64,000 nucleotides of DNA from Glaciimonas sp. Its GTDB lineage: Bacteria; Pseudomonadota; Gammaproteobacteria; Burkholderiales; Burkholderiaceae_D. The position numbers were made by a program, and so were the translations under genes. Within the stretch, counting starts at the first letter, position 1; each line of letters begins with the position of its first letter. Positions 33,601 through 43,939 of this stretch are shown in pieces. The DNA is taken from positions 1 through 64,000 of the forward strand of contig JABBOV010000025.1 of NCBI GenBank assembly GCA_012927625.1. The letters are read 5' to 3'. The notes under the pieces are model-generated. The model did no database searches. It was not told the origin of the DNA and saw only the letters and a program-made list of their open reading frames with translations.

Positions 33601-34854
33601 ATGGACAACATTAATATTATTGCCGCTATTCTTTTTGCTATCGCGCTGGCTCATACTTTTGCCGCAAAATATTTTGAACGTCTTGCCGATCGCCATTCCA
33701 AACACGCCGGCTTGTTTCATCTGCTGGGCGAAATTGAAGTGGTCTTCGGATTCTGGGCCTTTATTCTGCTGGTCATAATGGCGCTGGCGGTGGGCGCAAC
33801 GCAGGCCGTTGAATACGCGGAATCGCGCCAATATGCGGAACCCATGTTCGTGTTCGTCGTTATGGTGGTGGCTGCGTCGAGGCCGGTTTTGGATACGGTG
33901 AAAGGACTGGTTGCCACGATAGCGGCGCTGGTTCCGGTAAATTCCGCTGTCGCAAGCGTCTGGCTTGGCTTGGCGCTGGTACCTATGATCGGTTCGCTGA
34001 TTACGGAGCCTGCCGCCATGACGCTGGCAGCGCTGATTTTGGCGCCGCAGGTTTTTCGGCAAGGGATTCCAGAATGGCTGAAATACGGCGCTCTCGGGGT
34101 GCTCTTCGTGAATGTGTCCATCGGCGGCACCTTAACCTCGTTTGCCGCGCCGCCGGTACTAATGGTGGCCGCCACCTGGCAATGGGATAGTCTTTTCATG
34201 GCAACCCATTTTGGCTGGAAAGCCTGCCTCGCGGTCATTGTCAACGCAACAGTCATTACCTTTTTGCTACGCAGCCACGTCGGCAATTTAAAGCAGGATC
34301 ACGCCGCAGCGACGGAACTCGCAGTGCCTTGGCTGGTGCGTGCGATTCACCTGTTATTCCTGGTCGCCGTCGTCATCTCTGCGCATCATCCGGTGGTGTT
34401 CGTCGGGCTTTTCCTCTTCTTCATGGGGTTTACCCAAGCCTATGCACAATACCAAACTCCGCTGATCCTGAAAGAGGGCTTGCTGGTCGGTTTCTTTCTT
34501 GCCGGTTTGGTGGTTCTGGGAGGGATGCAACAGTGGTGGCTGCAGCCGATTGTCTCCAGCCTTGAGCCGACCGCGTTGTTCTTTGGCGCACTGGGATTGA
34601 CCGCCATTACCGACAACGCGGCGCTGACCTATCTGGGTTCGTTGATTGAAGGCATGTCCAGCCAAGCCCAGTACATGCTGGTTGCCGGCGCTGTGGCCGG
34701 CGGCGGCCTCACCGTGATTGCAAACGCCCCCAATCCTGCCGGCGTGGCATTGCTGCGCAGCGGCTTCAATGATGCGTCGATCGGTGCTGGCGGACTGTTG
34801 CTGGGAGCACTATTGCCAACGAGTGTGGCGGCGCTTTTCTTCTTAGTGCTGTAG
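33601..34854 (+). CDS. Putative Na+/H+ antiporter (PF07399-like)
   Basis: This 417-residue inner-membrane protein has about 11-12 hydrophobic segments. Family landmarks are FHLLGEIEVVFGFWA, LITEPAAMTLAALILAP (segment with an intramembrane acidic residue), GGTLTSFAAPPVLMVA, and the paired C-terminal ITDNAALTYLGSLIEG and GGGLTVIANAPNPAGVALL. These resemble the ion-transporter (IT) superfamily DNAA-type helical hairpins, which suggests Na+/H+ exchange. Transport is inferred from the family. Confidence 0.82.
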   Translation: MDNINIIAAILFAIALAHTFAAKYFERLADRHSKHAGLFHLLGEIEVVFGFWAFILLVIMALAVGATQAVEYAESRQYAEPMFVFVVMVVAASRPVLDTVKGLVATIAALVPVNSAVASVWLGLALVPMIGSLITEPAAMTLAALILAPQVFRQGIPEWLKYGALGVLFVNVSIGGTLTSFAAPPVLMVAATWQWDSLFMATHFGWKACLAVIVNATVITFLLRSHVGNLKQDHAAATELAVPWLVRAIHLLFLVAVVISAHHPVVFVGLFLFFMGFTQAYAQYQTPLILKEGLLVGFFLAGLVVLGGMQQWWLQPIVSSLEPTALFFGALGLTAITDNAALTYLGSLIEGMSSQAQYMLVAGAVAGGGLTVIANAPNPAGVALLRSGFNDASIGAGGLLLGALLPTSVAALFFLVL

Positions 34855-34941
34855 CCGGTTCTTGCCGCGTCCGGCACCTTTAAGCATCGGACATAAGCAT
34901 CCAGCCTAGGCAGCCGATATTTGGCAGAAATCCTACTGTAC

Positions 34942-35011
34942 AATTTTTGGTGGAGTATGCAAAAAAATATGCTTTTTTCCGCATATTTTAATTGCGGGTT
35001 GTAAAAATACA
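34942..35011 (-). repeat. Conserved intergenic motif, copy 5 (inverted)
   Basis: Read on the minus strand: TGTATTTTT, then GCAATTAAAATATGCGGA with GCGGA 29 bases on, 19 bases, then ATACTCCACC. It lies between two convergent genes (antiporter and hydrolase), so it is not a promoter for either. Confidence 0.6.
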
Positions 35012-35053
35012 ATGGCATGTATTTAATTTTTTAAGAAATTCCTCAAAGTTTTT

Positions 35054-35911
35054 TCAACGCGCTTTCAATCCCGTCACGAGTTTCACCACGGCCTCAAACA
35101 GCGGGTGGCCGGTGGTCGCGAATGCGTCGCAGACGGTCAGGTGGTTTTCGCTGGCTAGCGCGATATTGCCGAGGTGGCTGGTTTTCCAGGCTTTTTCGAT
35201 CAGCGCGGTTTGCCGCTTGAATTCATCCGATTCGTCGCCGCCGACTGCACTCAGGAAAGTGGTTTGGTGCGCTTGCGGCATCCGGGCTGGCGACAGCAGG
35301 GCAGCGCGCGGAGCGCTTAGTTGCAAATCTGTATTGACGAAATCGGCCTGCAGCAGCGGCTTCAGGTCATAAATACCGGACAACAGCACGCCGCCCTTGA
35401 TCAGGTCTACCGGTAGTTCCGGGTCGAATACCGGCCAGAGGGCGGCCATCATCATCGCTGCCAGATGCGCGCCGGCAGAGTGGCCGACAACGACAATCCG
35501 TTGCGGGTCGAAATCGTACTGTTCGGCGCGTCGGTATAGCCAGGCTAGTGCGCGCAGCTGCTGGCGTGTGATGTCTTCGATGGTGGCGTGCGGCGCTAGC
35601 GTGTAATTCGGCAGCGCGACATTGAATCCGGCTTCCAGATAGGGTGGGGCGATAAAGGAAAAATTGCTCTTGTCCAGCGAACGCCACCAGCCGCCGTGGA
35701 TGAATACCAGCAGCGCAGCGCCACCTCGCCTGGCCGGAAAAAAATCCAGCCGTTCGCCCGCCGATTCGCCATATGGCAGATCGTATAAACCGAGTTTGAT
35801 GCGCCGCACATGGGCTGAATCGCGGATCCAGCGGGTAAAGATGCGGGAATGCTCGGGAATCATGGCGCGCGCATTGTATTGCTGGCTGTAATAGTCTGTC
35901 GGGTTTTTCAT
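35054..35911 (-). CDS. Alpha/beta hydrolase, kynurenine formamidase-like
   Basis: This 285-residue protein uses the ATG at 35911 (MKNPTDYYSQQYNARAMIP); the longer TTG-initiated frame is less likely. The HGGWW oxyanion motif in LLVFIHGGWWRSLDK is followed by the nucleophile GHSAG in IVVVGHSAGAHLAAMM, then the acid and histidine segments (EFKRQTAL, ENHLTVCDAFATTGHP). The N-terminal YYSQQYNARA block and HGGxW are typical of bacterial kynurenine formamidase-like and arylformamidase-like hydrolases. Which substrate it opens is unknown. Confidence 0.85.
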   Translation of the reverse strand: MKNPTDYYSQQYNARAMIPEHSRIFTRWIRDSAHVRRIKLGLYDLPYGESAGERLDFFPARRGGAALLVFIHGGWWRSLDKSNFSFIAPPYLEAGFNVALPNYTLAPHATIEDITRQQLRALAWLYRRAEQYDFDPQRIVVVGHSAGAHLAAMMMAALWPVFDPELPVDLIKGGVLLSGIYDLKPLLQADFVNTDLQLSAPRAALLSPARMPQAHQTTFLSAVGGDESDEFKRQTALIEKAWKTSHLGNIALASENHLTVCDAFATTGHPLFEAVVKLVTGLKAR

Positions 35912-36083
35912 GGCAAGAGTTTGGCCGGCATGAGGGCTGGCGCTGGCTTCAATGCGCAAGGATAACGCATTGCCGCATCTGTATTTGCAGTTTGACGCAC
36001 TTGCTCAGCTTGCCTACACTAGCAGCCTGCCGGTATTACTTAACTGATGTTATGCACTTCCCGAGCAGAGTGAGCCGGAATCG

Positions 36084-36166
36084 GTAGGTCGGGTTAACGA
36101 TAGCGTAACGCGACATTCTCAGCCGCAAATGTCGGGTTACCCGATGAAGCCGCTAACCCGACCTAC
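36084..36166. repeat. Double-palindromic REP-like repeat upstream of cobT
   Basis: GTAGGTCGGGTTA and TAACCCGACCTAC form 13-bp arms, with a second nested pair CGACATT and AATGTCG inside. The whole looks like one 83-base structured repeat of the GTAGGTCGGGTTA family seen in many proteobacteria. No cobalamin riboswitch core is present between the hydrolase and cobT genes. Confidence 0.6.
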
Positions 36167-36236
36167 AAAACCGCCGGCATTCCCTAACAGCAAGCCCGGT
36201 TCGCAGCCGCGGCCGAGACCACCAACCATTATTCCC

Positions 36237-37280
36237 ATGTCACCATTTACCACGATCAATTCCACTTTCGATGCCGCCCTGTCAGCGCAGTTGGACGCAG
36301 CCATCAACAACAAGACCAAACCGCTCGGTAGCTTGGGCTTGCTTGAAACGCTGGCCAAACAGCTAGGGCTGATCCAGCAGACCACGCAGCCGGCCATACG
36401 TCAACCGGCGATCATTGTGTTCGCCGCCGATCACGGCATTACTGCGGAAAATATTTCAGCCTTTCCGCAAAGCGTGACCTGGCAAATGGTGGAGAATTTT
36501 TTGGCGCAAGGTGCCGCCATCAACGTCTTTGCGCGTCAGACCGGTTGCGCGCTGCAGATTGTCGATGCCGGAGTGAATCACGATTTTGGACCGCGTGACG
36601 GCTTGATCGATCGTAAAGTTGCGCTGGGTACGCGCAATTTCGCCCGGCAAGCGGCGATGAGCGCAGTCGAGTGCGCGCAGGCGATGCAGCACGGCTACGC
36701 GCTGGTGGCTGCGCTGGACGGCAACCTAGTCGGCTTTGGTGAAATGGGCATCGGCAATACCACTGCAGGCGCGGCGCTGATGCACAAGATGAGCGGTATC
36801 CCGGTGGTCGATTGCGTCGGTGCCGGCACTGGGCTGGCACCTGACGGTATTCAACATAAGCGTCAGGTGATTGAGCAGGCGGTCACATTTCACGCTGGCG
36901 TGCTGGAACAAAATCCGCTGGATGTGCTAGCCACCTTCGGCGGTTTCGAGATCGCGATGATGGTTGGCGCCATGCTGGGAGCGGCTGAACGCCGGATGAC
37001 AGTGCTGATTGACGGTTTTATCGTCACCTCAGCCTTGCTGGTGGCAGCGCGGCTGCAACCGGCGCTGCTGGATTATTGCGTGTTCGCACATTGCTCCAAC
37101 GAGAGCGGCCACCAGCGCATGCTGGCCCATCTGGGCGTGAAACCATTGTTGCAGCTGGATTTGCGGCTGGGCGAGGGCACCGGCGCGGCGCTGGCTTTGC
37201 CGTTGTTGCAAGCGGCGGCAAATTTCCTGTGCCAAATGGCGACTTTCGAATCGGCGCAGATCAGCGAAAAGACGGAATAA
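36237..37280 (+). CDS. cobT: Nicotinate-nucleotide-DMB phosphoribosyltransferase
   Basis: This 347-residue enzyme starts at ATG 36237; the upstream frame back to 36129 runs through the REP-like repeat and is rejected. Motifs are NNKTKPLGSLGLLE, IVFAADHGITAENISAFPQ, GFGEMGIGNTTAGAAL (phosphoribosyl site) and LDLRLGEGTGAALALPLL with the catalytic glutamate. It makes alpha-ribazole phosphate for the lower ligand of cobalamin. It is the first of three consecutive cobalamin genes with short spacing. Confidence 0.93.
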   Translation: MSPFTTINSTFDAALSAQLDAAINNKTKPLGSLGLLETLAKQLGLIQQTTQPAIRQPAIIVFAADHGITAENISAFPQSVTWQMVENFLAQGAAINVFARQTGCALQIVDAGVNHDFGPRDGLIDRKVALGTRNFARQAAMSAVECAQAMQHGYALVAALDGNLVGFGEMGIGNTTAGAALMHKMSGIPVVDCVGAGTGLAPDGIQHKRQVIEQAVTFHAGVLEQNPLDVLATFGGFEIAMMVGAMLGAAERRMTVLIDGFIVTSALLVAARLQPALLDYCVFAHCSNESGHQRMLAHLGVKPLLQLDLRLGEGTGAALALPLLQAAANFLCQMATFESAQISEKTE

Positions 37281-37296
37281 CATAATCAATTCTCCG

Positions 37297-38106
37297 ATGC
37301 CATCCACTGCATACCAGCCTCCAAGCTTGATTAATCGTTGCCTGCATCAATTGCGGCTGTTCTTTATCGCGCTGCAATTCTTTACGCGCATACCGATTCC
37401 GCGCTGGGTCGGGTTCGAGTCCGCTTGGTTGCAGCACGCGGTGCGCTATTTCCCAGCTGTCGGCTGGGTGGTGGCGGCAGTTACCGCCGCCGTGTATGCG
37501 TTGTCGGCGCTGCTGTGGCCGCAAGCGGTGGCGGTGCTGTTGTCGACCAGCGCCGGCATTTATCTGACCGGCGCTTTTCATGAAGACGGTTTTGCCGATG
37601 TCTGCGACGGCTTTGGCGGCGGCCTCACGCAGCAGCGTGTGCTGGAAATCATGCAGGATTCCCGCGTCGGCGCGTACGGCGCAATCGGCATTGCGCTGTT
37701 GCTGGCGCTCAAATGCGTGCTGCTCTCGAGCCTGCCGGGCGCCAGTGTCGTGATTGCGCTACTACTGGGACACACTTTGTCGCGCCTGTTGGCCACTACG
37801 TTGATCTGGCAACTGCAGTACGCGAAGGCGGAAGGCAAGGCCAAACCGCTGGCGCAGCAAATGTCGTCTGCCGAATTTATGATCGCGGTGCTAACTGTTG
37901 CGTTACCGACGGCAATCGCACTGGAGTTAGGCTGGATCGGTTGGCAAGGGCTGCTGGCCGGTGCAATCTGTGCGACGCTGGCAACGGCCTTTTTGGCGCG
38001 CAAGTTCGTCCAGCGTATCGGCGGCTATACCGGCGATTGCCTGGGCGCGGTGCAGCAAGTGGCCGAAGTCGCGTTTTATCTTGGCCTGCTGGCCGTCATG
38101 GCATGA
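37297..38106 (+). CDS. cobS: Adenosylcobinamide-GDP ribazoletransferase
   Basis: This 269-residue inner-membrane enzyme starts with QLRLFFIALQFFTRIPIP, the family's first conserved segment, and has the metal-binding EDGFADVCDGFGGG (about 91-104) and QDSRVGAYGAIG motifs. It has six to seven membrane segments. It joins AdoCbi-GDP to alpha-ribazole (or its phosphate), the last assembly step of cobalamin. It follows cobT by 16 bases. Confidence 0.92.
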   Translation: MPSTAYQPPSLINRCLHQLRLFFIALQFFTRIPIPRWVGFESAWLQHAVRYFPAVGWVVAAVTAAVYALSALLWPQAVAVLLSTSAGIYLTGAFHEDGFADVCDGFGGGLTQQRVLEIMQDSRVGAYGAIGIALLLALKCVLLSSLPGASVVIALLLGHTLSRLLATTLIWQLQYAKAEGKAKPLAQQMSSAEFMIAVLTVALPTAIALELGWIGWQGLLAGAICATLATAFLARKFVQRIGGYTGDCLGAVQQVAEVAFYLGLLAVMA

Positions 38107-38120
38107 GCAGAAATTAGGTC

Positions 38121-38702
38121 ATGCGCATTTATCTGATCCGCCATCCTCGGCCTGAGGTCGCGCCCGAAATGTGTTACGGCCGCAGTGACTTGACAGTATG
38201 CAGCCAGGAACAAGCCACAACGTTGGCGGCGCTGCTGCCGCAACTGCAAGCATTGCCGCCAACAACACCGATCTTCAGCAGTCCTTTATTACGTTGTGCG
38301 GCACTGGCGCAGCAATTATCCGCAGCACGCGGCGGCGCTGCAGTACAGTTTGACGCGCGTCTGGCGGAAATGGATTTCGGCGGCTGGGAAATGTGTTCCT
38401 GGGATGCCATTGCGCGCAATGAAATCGACGCCTGGGCCGCAGATTTGATTCATTACCGCCCCGGAGGCGGCGAAAGCGTGCTGCAAGTGACCGCGCGGAT
38501 ACACGCCTTCTATGCCGATCTGACACGCTTGCCGTTTGAGTCCGCAATCGTGCTTTGCCATGCCGGCATCATTCGCCTATCGCTGGCTTGCTCGTCAGAG
38601 CGGTCGCTGGAAGAGATTGCTGCCGTTGCCGCCGCCGGTGCGCATCAAGTCGCGTATGGCGCGTTGCTGGTGCTGGATTTGCCGCAGGTCGGTTTTGAAT
38701 AA
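38121..38702 (+). CDS. cobC: Alpha-ribazole phosphatase (histidine phosphatase)
   Basis: This 193-residue protein starts MRIYLIRHPRPEV; the phosphate-accepting histidine is H8, with RHP in place of the common RHG, as often seen in this subfamily. LAEMDFGGWEM is the acid-base motif, and the second histidine lies in AIVLCHAGIIR. The operon position after cobT and cobS supports alpha-ribazole-5'-phosphate dephosphorylation rather than general phosphoglycerate mutase activity. Confidence 0.87.
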   Translation: MRIYLIRHPRPEVAPEMCYGRSDLTVCSQEQATTLAALLPQLQALPPTTPIFSSPLLRCAALAQQLSAARGGAAVQFDARLAEMDFGGWEMCSWDAIARNEIDAWAADLIHYRPGGGESVLQVTARIHAFYADLTRLPFESAIVLCHAGIIRLSLACSSERSLEEIAAVAAAGAHQVAYGALLVLDLPQVGFE

Positions 38703-38838
38703 CAGGAACATCGGTTAACGCCGCATTTTGCTCATCTCTTTCACTTGTGGCTGACGGCAGCGGAGATGAAAGCTATAGGCGCGGTCATGATTAAAGTATT
38801 TATGTAAAGATGATCGCCCAACCATTTTATTTAAAGCC

Positions 38839-39249
38839 ATGACAACAGACGCGCGCCACTTCAATGCAATGCAAGAATCCTATCTGCCCGGCCACCTAGG
38901 AGTGGAAGTTCTCAGCGTCAACAATGCAGGGGTTGATGCCAGAATGACGATCAAACAGCATCATCTGGCCCCCAACGGTTATCTGCACGCCGCCTCCGTG
39001 GTGCTGCTGGCCGACACCTGTTGCGGCTACGGCTGTATCGCCAATCTACCTAAGGGGGCGCAGAGTTTTACCACAATCGAGCTCAAAAGCAACCACTTAG
39101 GCACCGCCCGAGACGGTGTTATCCACTGCAAAGCAAGCCCGGTTCACCTCGGTAAGACCACCCAAGTATGGGATGCCACTGTCACCAGCGAGAGCGGTAA
39201 AACCATCGCGCTGTTTCGCTGCACCCAGATGGTGTTGTGGCCGAAGTGA
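38839..39249 (+). CDS. PaaI-family hotdog thioesterase
   Basis: This 136-residue hotdog-fold protein has the conserved LAPNGYLHAASVVLLADTCCGYG, the strand-helix segment with the Asn/Asp catalytic region (NGxxHxGxxxxLAD pattern), and TTIELKSNHLGTARDGVI. Such proteins hydrolyse aromatic or acyl-CoA esters, often keeping CoA free in aromatic catabolism. It stands alone, 136 bases after cobC, so its physiological substrate is unclear. Confidence 0.83.
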   Translation: MTTDARHFNAMQESYLPGHLGVEVLSVNNAGVDARMTIKQHHLAPNGYLHAASVVLLADTCCGYGCIANLPKGAQSFTTIELKSNHLGTARDGVIHCKASPVHLGKTTQVWDATVTSESGKTIALFRCTQMVLWPK

Positions 39250-39790
39250 TCTTGTGCTGGGGGCTTACATATACTAAATAATGTATTTTTGAAATCGCTT
39301 TTAATATAAGCGGAGATAGGTGTATTTATAGATATACCCCCTATTTTTTACTAATTAGCTTCAATGCCAAAGACAAGGCGAGTAAGCAATTGATTGGATG
39401 GCCTGATGTTCACGTTGATGATGCTTGCCAAGGCAAAGATATTTAGTTAAAACGGCGCCAGTTATTACACTGACGTCGTTTATCGTTGCACGATGCCAGT
39501 GATTGTAAAATCCCGATCTACCCCATTGGCTATGGCTGGATTCTAATTTTTGACATATTTCACTACAAACGAATTGTCAGTCGAGGGCCGTTTTACAGCG
39601 CGTGGTCTTTGATTCTTGATGAATTTTTGGTTAAGGCTGGCGCTTGAAAGATAAGTGGAAATCAGGGTAAAATGCTCGGCTAGCTTATTTTACAAATAGC
39701 TAGCTTTTGAAAAATCGCGAATCCGCTCGATAAAGGGTGCCTCAGAATGAGGTGGCTGACCGGATTCCAGACCTAACCCTGGAGATATTT
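39250..39790 (+). other. Intergenic region and rpsB leader
   Basis: This long gap holds one copy of the 68-nt intergenic motif (39282-39350). The rest has no gene. The last about 120 bases are the leader of rpsB: an inverted pair CTAGC (near 39680 and 39700), then a GGTGCCTCAGAATGAGGTGGC hairpin-like segment before the ribosome site GGAG at 39781. An autoregulatory S2 leader is plausible but not shown. Confidence 0.45.
39282..39350 (+). repeat. Conserved intergenic motif, copy 2
   Basis: TGTATTTTT, then GCGGA 28 bases on at 39310, then 19 bases and ATAC-C-CCCTATTTTTT. GGTGTAT and ATATACC can pair inside the 24-base interval. It lies between the thioesterase gene and rpsB. Confidence 0.7.
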
Positions 39791-40543
39791 ATGTCCGTTA
39801 CTATGCGTGAAATGTTGGAAGCCGGCGTCCATTTTGGCCATCAAACTCGTTTCTGGAATCCAAAGATGGCGCCGTTCATCTTCGGTCACCGCAATAAAAT
39901 CCACATTATCAATCTGGAAAAAACTCTTGGCATGTACCAAGAGGCAATGAAGCATATTAGCCAATTGTCGGCAAACCGCGGCACCATCCTGATGGTAGGC
40001 ACCAAGCGCCAGGCACGCGACATTATCGCCGCTGAAGCGCAGCGCGCCGGTGTTCCGTTTGTGGATCAGCGCTGGTTGGGCGGCATGCTGACCAACTTCA
40101 AGACAATCAAGACATCTATCAAACGTCTGAAAGACATGGAAGTCATGATTGCCGATGGTTCGGTCGAAAAATTGAGCAAAAAAGAAGCGCTCATGTTTGA
40201 ACGCGAAATGATCAAGCTGCAAAAATCGATTGGCGGCATCAAGGATATGGGCGGCATCCCAGATGCGATTTTTATCGTTGACGTCGGTTATCACAAGGGT
40301 GCAATCACCGAAGCTGCAAAATTGGGCATTCCTGTAATCGCTGTGGTTGATACCAACCACTCGCCTGAAGGCGTAGCCTATGTCATTCCTGGTAATGACG
40401 ACTCTTCCAAGGCGATCATGCTGTATGCCCGCGGCGTGGCGGATGCAATCCTGGAAGGCCGTGCCAATGCAGACAACAATGTAGTTGCGGCGATCAAGGC
40501 CGGAAACGGCGAAGAATTCGTTGAGGTCAGTGAGCAGGCATAA
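39791..40543 (+). CDS. rpsB: 30S ribosomal protein S2
   Basis: This 250-residue S2 protein starts at ATG 39791 behind GGAG; the upstream in-frame ATG at 39737 lies in the leader. It has [59 protein letters not shown] and [20 protein letters not shown], all standard S2 blocks. S2 assembles late into the small-subunit head. It is the first gene of the conserved rpsB-tsf cluster. Confidence 0.98.
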   Translation: MSVTMREMLEAGVHFGHQTRFWNPKMAPFIFGHRNKIHIINLEKTLGMYQEAMKHISQLSANRGTILMVGTKRQARDIIAAEAQRAGVPFVDQRWLGGMLTNFKTIKTSIKRLKDMEVMIADGSVEKLSKKEALMFEREMIKLQKSIGGIKDMGGIPDAIFIVDVGYHKGAITEAAKLGIPVIAVVDTNHSPEGVAYVIPGNDDSSKAIMLYARGVADAILEGRANADNNVVAAIKAGNGEEFVEVSEQA

Positions 40544-40571
40544 GCCCTTCTTCTGATTTTCCGGTTGTTAG

Positions 40572-40604
40572 AAAAGGGGGCAACAAGGTTCGCCCCTTTT
40601 TTTT
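40572..40604 (+). terminator. Attenuator/terminator hairpin between rpsB and tsf
   Basis: AAAAGGGGGC and GCCCCTTTT form a strong stem, with a T run directly after. It lies in the 130-base rpsB-tsf spacer, as partial terminators do in this locus in other bacteria, and would lower tsf transcription relative to rpsB. Confidence 0.75.
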
Positions 40605-40673
40605 GATGGATTTTTTTGAACATATTACGAACATCGACGTCCCACAGGGCGTGAATTGAGTCAGGAGAACTAC

Positions 40674-41555
40674 ATGGTAGCAATTACCGCAGCAATGGTT
40701 GGCGAATTACGCGCAAAAACCGATGCGCCAATGATGGAGTGCAAGAAAGCATTAACTGAAGCTGGGGGCGACATGCTGAAAGCGGAAGACATTCTGCGCG
40801 TCAAGCTGGGTAGCAAAGCATCCAAGGCTGCTTCGCGCATTACCGCCGAAGGTGTAGTGACCACACACATTGCCGGGTGCGTGGGAGCCATGATTGAAGT
40901 TAATTGCGAAACCGACTTCGTTACTAAAAATGATGATTTCATGGCTTTTACAAACGCTTGCGCGAAACTGGTTGCAGAACACAATCCTGTCGATGTTGCT
41001 GCCTTATCGATGCTGTCGATGGGTGAGCAAACAGTCGAGGAATTCCGTTCAGCACTGATTGGCCGCGTCGGTGAAAACATGTCGATTCGTCGCTTCGTGC
41101 GTTTTGAAACTCCAGTCCAGCTAACATCGTACCTGCATGGCACGCGTATCGGCGTTATGGTTGAATTTGAGGGCGATGACGAGCAAGTAGGCAAAGACGT
41201 TGCCATGCATATCGCGGCAATGAAACCGGTTTCTTTGTCTTCGGATCAGGTACCGGCAGACCTGATCGAGAAAGAGCGTTCGATTGCAACACAAAAAGCA
41301 ATTGAATCCGGGAAGTCTGCTGAAATTGCCGAAAAAATGATCGCGGGCTCAGTGCAAAAATATCTGAAAGAAGTGTCGTTGTTCAATCAGCCTTTTGTAA
41401 AGAACGACAAGCAAACCGTTGAGCAAATGCTGAAAACAGCAAATGCAAACGTGAAATCATTTGCAATGTATGTGGTTGGTGAAGGCATTGAGAAAAAACA
41501 AGATGATTTTGCAGCAGAAGTTGCGGCCCAAGTCGCCGCAGCAAAGCAGGCGTAA
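40674..41555 (+). CDS. tsf: Translation elongation factor Ts
   Basis: This 293-residue EF-Ts starts at ATG 40674 with an AGGAG site. The UBA-like N-domain contains [19 protein letters not shown]. The TDFVxxNDxF motif that exchanges nucleotide on EF-Tu appears as [18 protein letters not shown], and [18 protein letters not shown] follows in the core. EF-Ts recycles EF-Tu-GDP in the cytoplasm. Confidence 0.98.
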   Translation: MVAITAAMVGELRAKTDAPMMECKKALTEAGGDMLKAEDILRVKLGSKASKAASRITAEGVVTTHIAGCVGAMIEVNCETDFVTKNDDFMAFTNACAKLVAEHNPVDVAALSMLSMGEQTVEEFRSALIGRVGENMSIRRFVRFETPVQLTSYLHGTRIGVMVEFEGDDEQVGKDVAMHIAAMKPVSLSSDQVPADLIEKERSIATQKAIESGKSAEIAEKMIAGSVQKYLKEVSLFNQPFVKNDKQTVEQMLKTANANVKSFAMYVVGEGIEKKQDDFAAEVAAQVAAAKQA

Positions 41556-41561
41556 GCGGAA

Positions 41562-41587
41562 ATAAACGGGCCGAAAGGCCCGTTTAT
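41562..41587 (+). terminator. Terminator-like perfect hairpin after tsf
   Basis: ATAAACGGGCC-GAAA-GGCCCGTTTAT is a perfect 11-bp stem capped by a GAAA tetraloop, 6 bases after the tsf stop. The trailing T run is weak, so it may serve as a 3' mRNA stabiliser or a partial terminator. Confidence 0.7.
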
Positions 41588-41720
41588 GTAAGCTGACTGG
41601 CAACAGTCAGTAGTGGTACATGTTATGAACTCCACGCAATGGTTCAGTTATTGGAACTCTCGAAATGGAGTTCAGTAGCACGATAGATAATCATCCGGAC
41701 AACCAAAAGGAAATCAGCTC

Positions 41721-42437
41721 ATGACAAAACCTGCCTACAAGCGTGTCCTCCTCAAGCTATCCGGAGAAGCCCTGATGGGCGATGATGCTTACGGTATTAA
41801 TCGCGCCACGATTGAGCGTATGGTCGCGGATGTTGCTGAAGTAGCTAGCATGGGGGTCGAGTTAGCAATTGTTATCGGCGGCGGTAATATTTTTCGTGGC
41901 GTGGCGCCGGGTGCGCAGGGTATGGATCGTGCCACCGCAGATTACATGGGCATGCTGGCGACAGTCATGAATGCTCTTGCTCTCGCTGACGCCATGCGTC
42001 AAGCTGGAATCATCGCCCGCGTCATGTCTGCCATCAGTATTGAACAAGTTGTCGAACCGTATGTTCGCCCCAAGGCTCTTCAATATCTGGAAGAGGGGAA
42101 AATCGTGGTATTTGCTGCGGGTACTGGTAATCCATTTTTTACTACCGATACTGCGGCTGCATTGCGAGGGGCGGAAATTAGTGCGGAAATTGTGCTGAAG
42201 GCTACCAAGGTTGACGGTGTTTATACTGCCGATCCTAAAATAGACCCGAACGCGGTACGATATTCCACAATCACCTTTGATGAGGCAATTGCAAAGCGTC
42301 TTCAGGTAATGGATGCAACTGCATTTGCTTTATGCCGTGATCAGAAATTGCCCATAAAAGTGTTTTCGATAGTCAAGCCCGGTGCATTGATGCGCGCAAT
42401 TATGGGTGAAGACGAGGGCACATTAGTTCACGTTTAA
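41721..42437 (+). CDS. pyrH: Uridylate kinase (UMP kinase)
   Basis: This 238-residue amino-acid-kinase-fold protein has [50 protein letters not shown] and [22 protein letters not shown]. It phosphorylates UMP to UDP in the cytoplasm and is the third gene of the conserved cluster after tsf. The ribosome site AAGGAAATCAGC lies before ATG 41721. Confidence 0.97.
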   Translation: MTKPAYKRVLLKLSGEALMGDDAYGINRATIERMVADVAEVASMGVELAIVIGGGNIFRGVAPGAQGMDRATADYMGMLATVMNALALADAMRQAGIIARVMSAISIEQVVEPYVRPKALQYLEEGKIVVFAAGTGNPFFTTDTAAALRGAEISAEIVLKATKVDGVYTADPKIDPNAVRYSTITFDEAIAKRLQVMDATAFALCRDQKLPIKVFSIVKPGALMRAIMGEDEGTLVHV

Positions 42438-42568
42438 TCTCATTGTTACTCAATCGGTGTATTTTTAAGCTGCGTTTGTAGTATTACGTACCGTATGCGT
42501 CCTGGATTCGTATTCGCGATTGCTTTGGAAATAGAATAAGATTTAACCTTTGGAAAAAAGAGTCGCAG

Positions 42569-43129
42569 ATGACCATACCTGACATCAAAAAGAATACCGA
42601 TCAGAAAATGCAGAAATCCATTGATGCGTTAAAAACTGATCTGGCTAAAGTGCGGACCGGTCGCGCCCACCCAGGAATTCTGGATCATATCCAGGTGGAT
42701 TACTATGGTAACCCTACCATGTTGACGCAAGTGGCGAATGTGACTTTGATTGATGCTCGCACCATAGGCGTTCAACCCTGGGAAAAAAAGATGGTGGCGG
42801 TAGTTGAAAAAGCGATTCGTGAATCCGATCTCGGGCTGAATCCATCGACGCAGGGCGATATGATTCGTGTGCCGACACCTGCCTTGACGGAAGAGCGGCG
42901 CAAGGAAATGGTCAAACTGGCAAAAAACGAAGCGGAAGACGCAAAGATAGCCATCCGCAACATACGCCGCGACGCTAATGAAGCACTGAAGAAATTATTG
43001 AAAGATAAAGCCTGCTCTGAAGATGACGAACGTCGCGCCCAGGATGAAATACAGAAGCTGACGGACAAATTTGTCGCGGATGTTGATAAATTGGTGGCCG
43101 AAAAAGAAAAAGAAATCTTGACGGTATAG
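42569..43129 (+). CDS. frr: Ribosome recycling factor
   Basis: This 186-residue protein has the typical frr length. It starts [20 protein letters not shown], followed by [23 protein letters not shown] and the C-terminal helices with [18 protein letters not shown] and DELRRAQ-like [18 protein letters not shown]. It releases ribosomes from mRNA after termination, together with EF-G. Confidence 0.97.
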   Translation: MTIPDIKKNTDQKMQKSIDALKTDLAKVRTGRAHPGILDHIQVDYYGNPTMLTQVANVTLIDARTIGVQPWEKKMVAVVEKAIRESDLGLNPSTQGDMIRVPTPALTEERRKEMVKLAKNEAEDAKIAIRNIRRDANEALKKLLKDKACSEDDERRAQDEIQKLTDKFVADVDKLVAEKEKEILTV

Positions 43130-43180
43130 CTAAAAGCAGTTTTTTCTCACGACAAGAGTATCTTATTTCCCATTGAAACC

Positions 43181-43939
43181 ATGACACAATCGAGCTCGAC
43201 TCAAGAAGTGCCGGTAGTGTCTGCGGTGCCAAATCATATCGCCATCATTATGGATGGTAACGGCCGTTGGGCTACCAAGCGTTTTTTGCCACGCGTGGCT
43301 GGACATGTCAAAGGCGTCAAAACTGTCCGTAATATTGTAGAGGCCTGTGTCGAGCGTGGTGTTGGATACTTGACTCTTTTTGCATTTAGTTCAGAGAATT
43401 GGCGGCGCCCGGCGGATGAGGTATCGCTTTTGATGCGCTTATTTATTACCGCACTGGACGGCGAAGTTTCCCGAATGCATGCGAATGGTATCCGGCTTAA
43501 GGTGGTTGGCGATCTTAGTAGATTTGAAACCAAGCTGCAGGACATGATTTTTCAAGCTGAAAAAAAAACGGCAGCAAACAAGCGCCTTATCATCACAATA
43601 TGCGCTAATTACGGCGGTCGATGGGATGTGATGCAAGGCGTCAATAAAATGATAGCGCTTGACCCAGATGCAACCGCGTTCAGTGAAGATCAGTTGGCGC
43701 CACATTTGGCAATGGCGTATGCACCAGAGCCTGATCTATTTATTCGCACTGGCGGCGAACAGCGCATTTCAAATTTTCTATTGTGGCAACTGGCGTATAC
43801 AGAGCTATATTTTACCGAGACTTTCTGGCCTGATTTCGACTCGAAAAAACTAGATGACGCGATCGCTTCTTATCAACAACGTGAGCGCCGCTTTGGACGC
43901 ACGAGCGCGCAGTTGTTTGAAAATAAAAAGGCTTCCTGA
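43181..43939 (+). CDS. uppS: Undecaprenyl diphosphate synthase
   Basis: This 252-residue cis-prenyltransferase has [16 protein letters not shown] with catalytic Asp25, then [19 protein letters not shown] and [27 protein letters not shown]. It makes the C55 lipid carrier for peptidoglycan and O-antigen in the cytoplasm at the membrane. Its stop overlaps the cdsA start by one base (TGATG). Confidence 0.97.
   Translation: MTQSSSTQEVPVVSAVPNHIAIIMDGNGRWATKRFLPRVAGHVKGVKTVRNIVEACVERGVGYLTLFAFSSENWRRPADEVSLLMRLFITALDGEVSRMHANGIRLKVVGDLSRFETKLQDMIFQAEKKTAANKRLIITICANYGGRWDVMQGVNKMIALDPDATAFSEDQLAPHLAMAYAPEPDLFIRTGGEQRISNFLLWQLAYTELYFTETFWPDFDSKKLDDAIASYQQRERRFGRTSAQLFENKKAS

Noticed and set aside
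36030-36236. A cobalamin riboswitch before cobT.
   Set aside because: The region holds a REP-like palindrome and lacks the conserved B12-box and receptor core.
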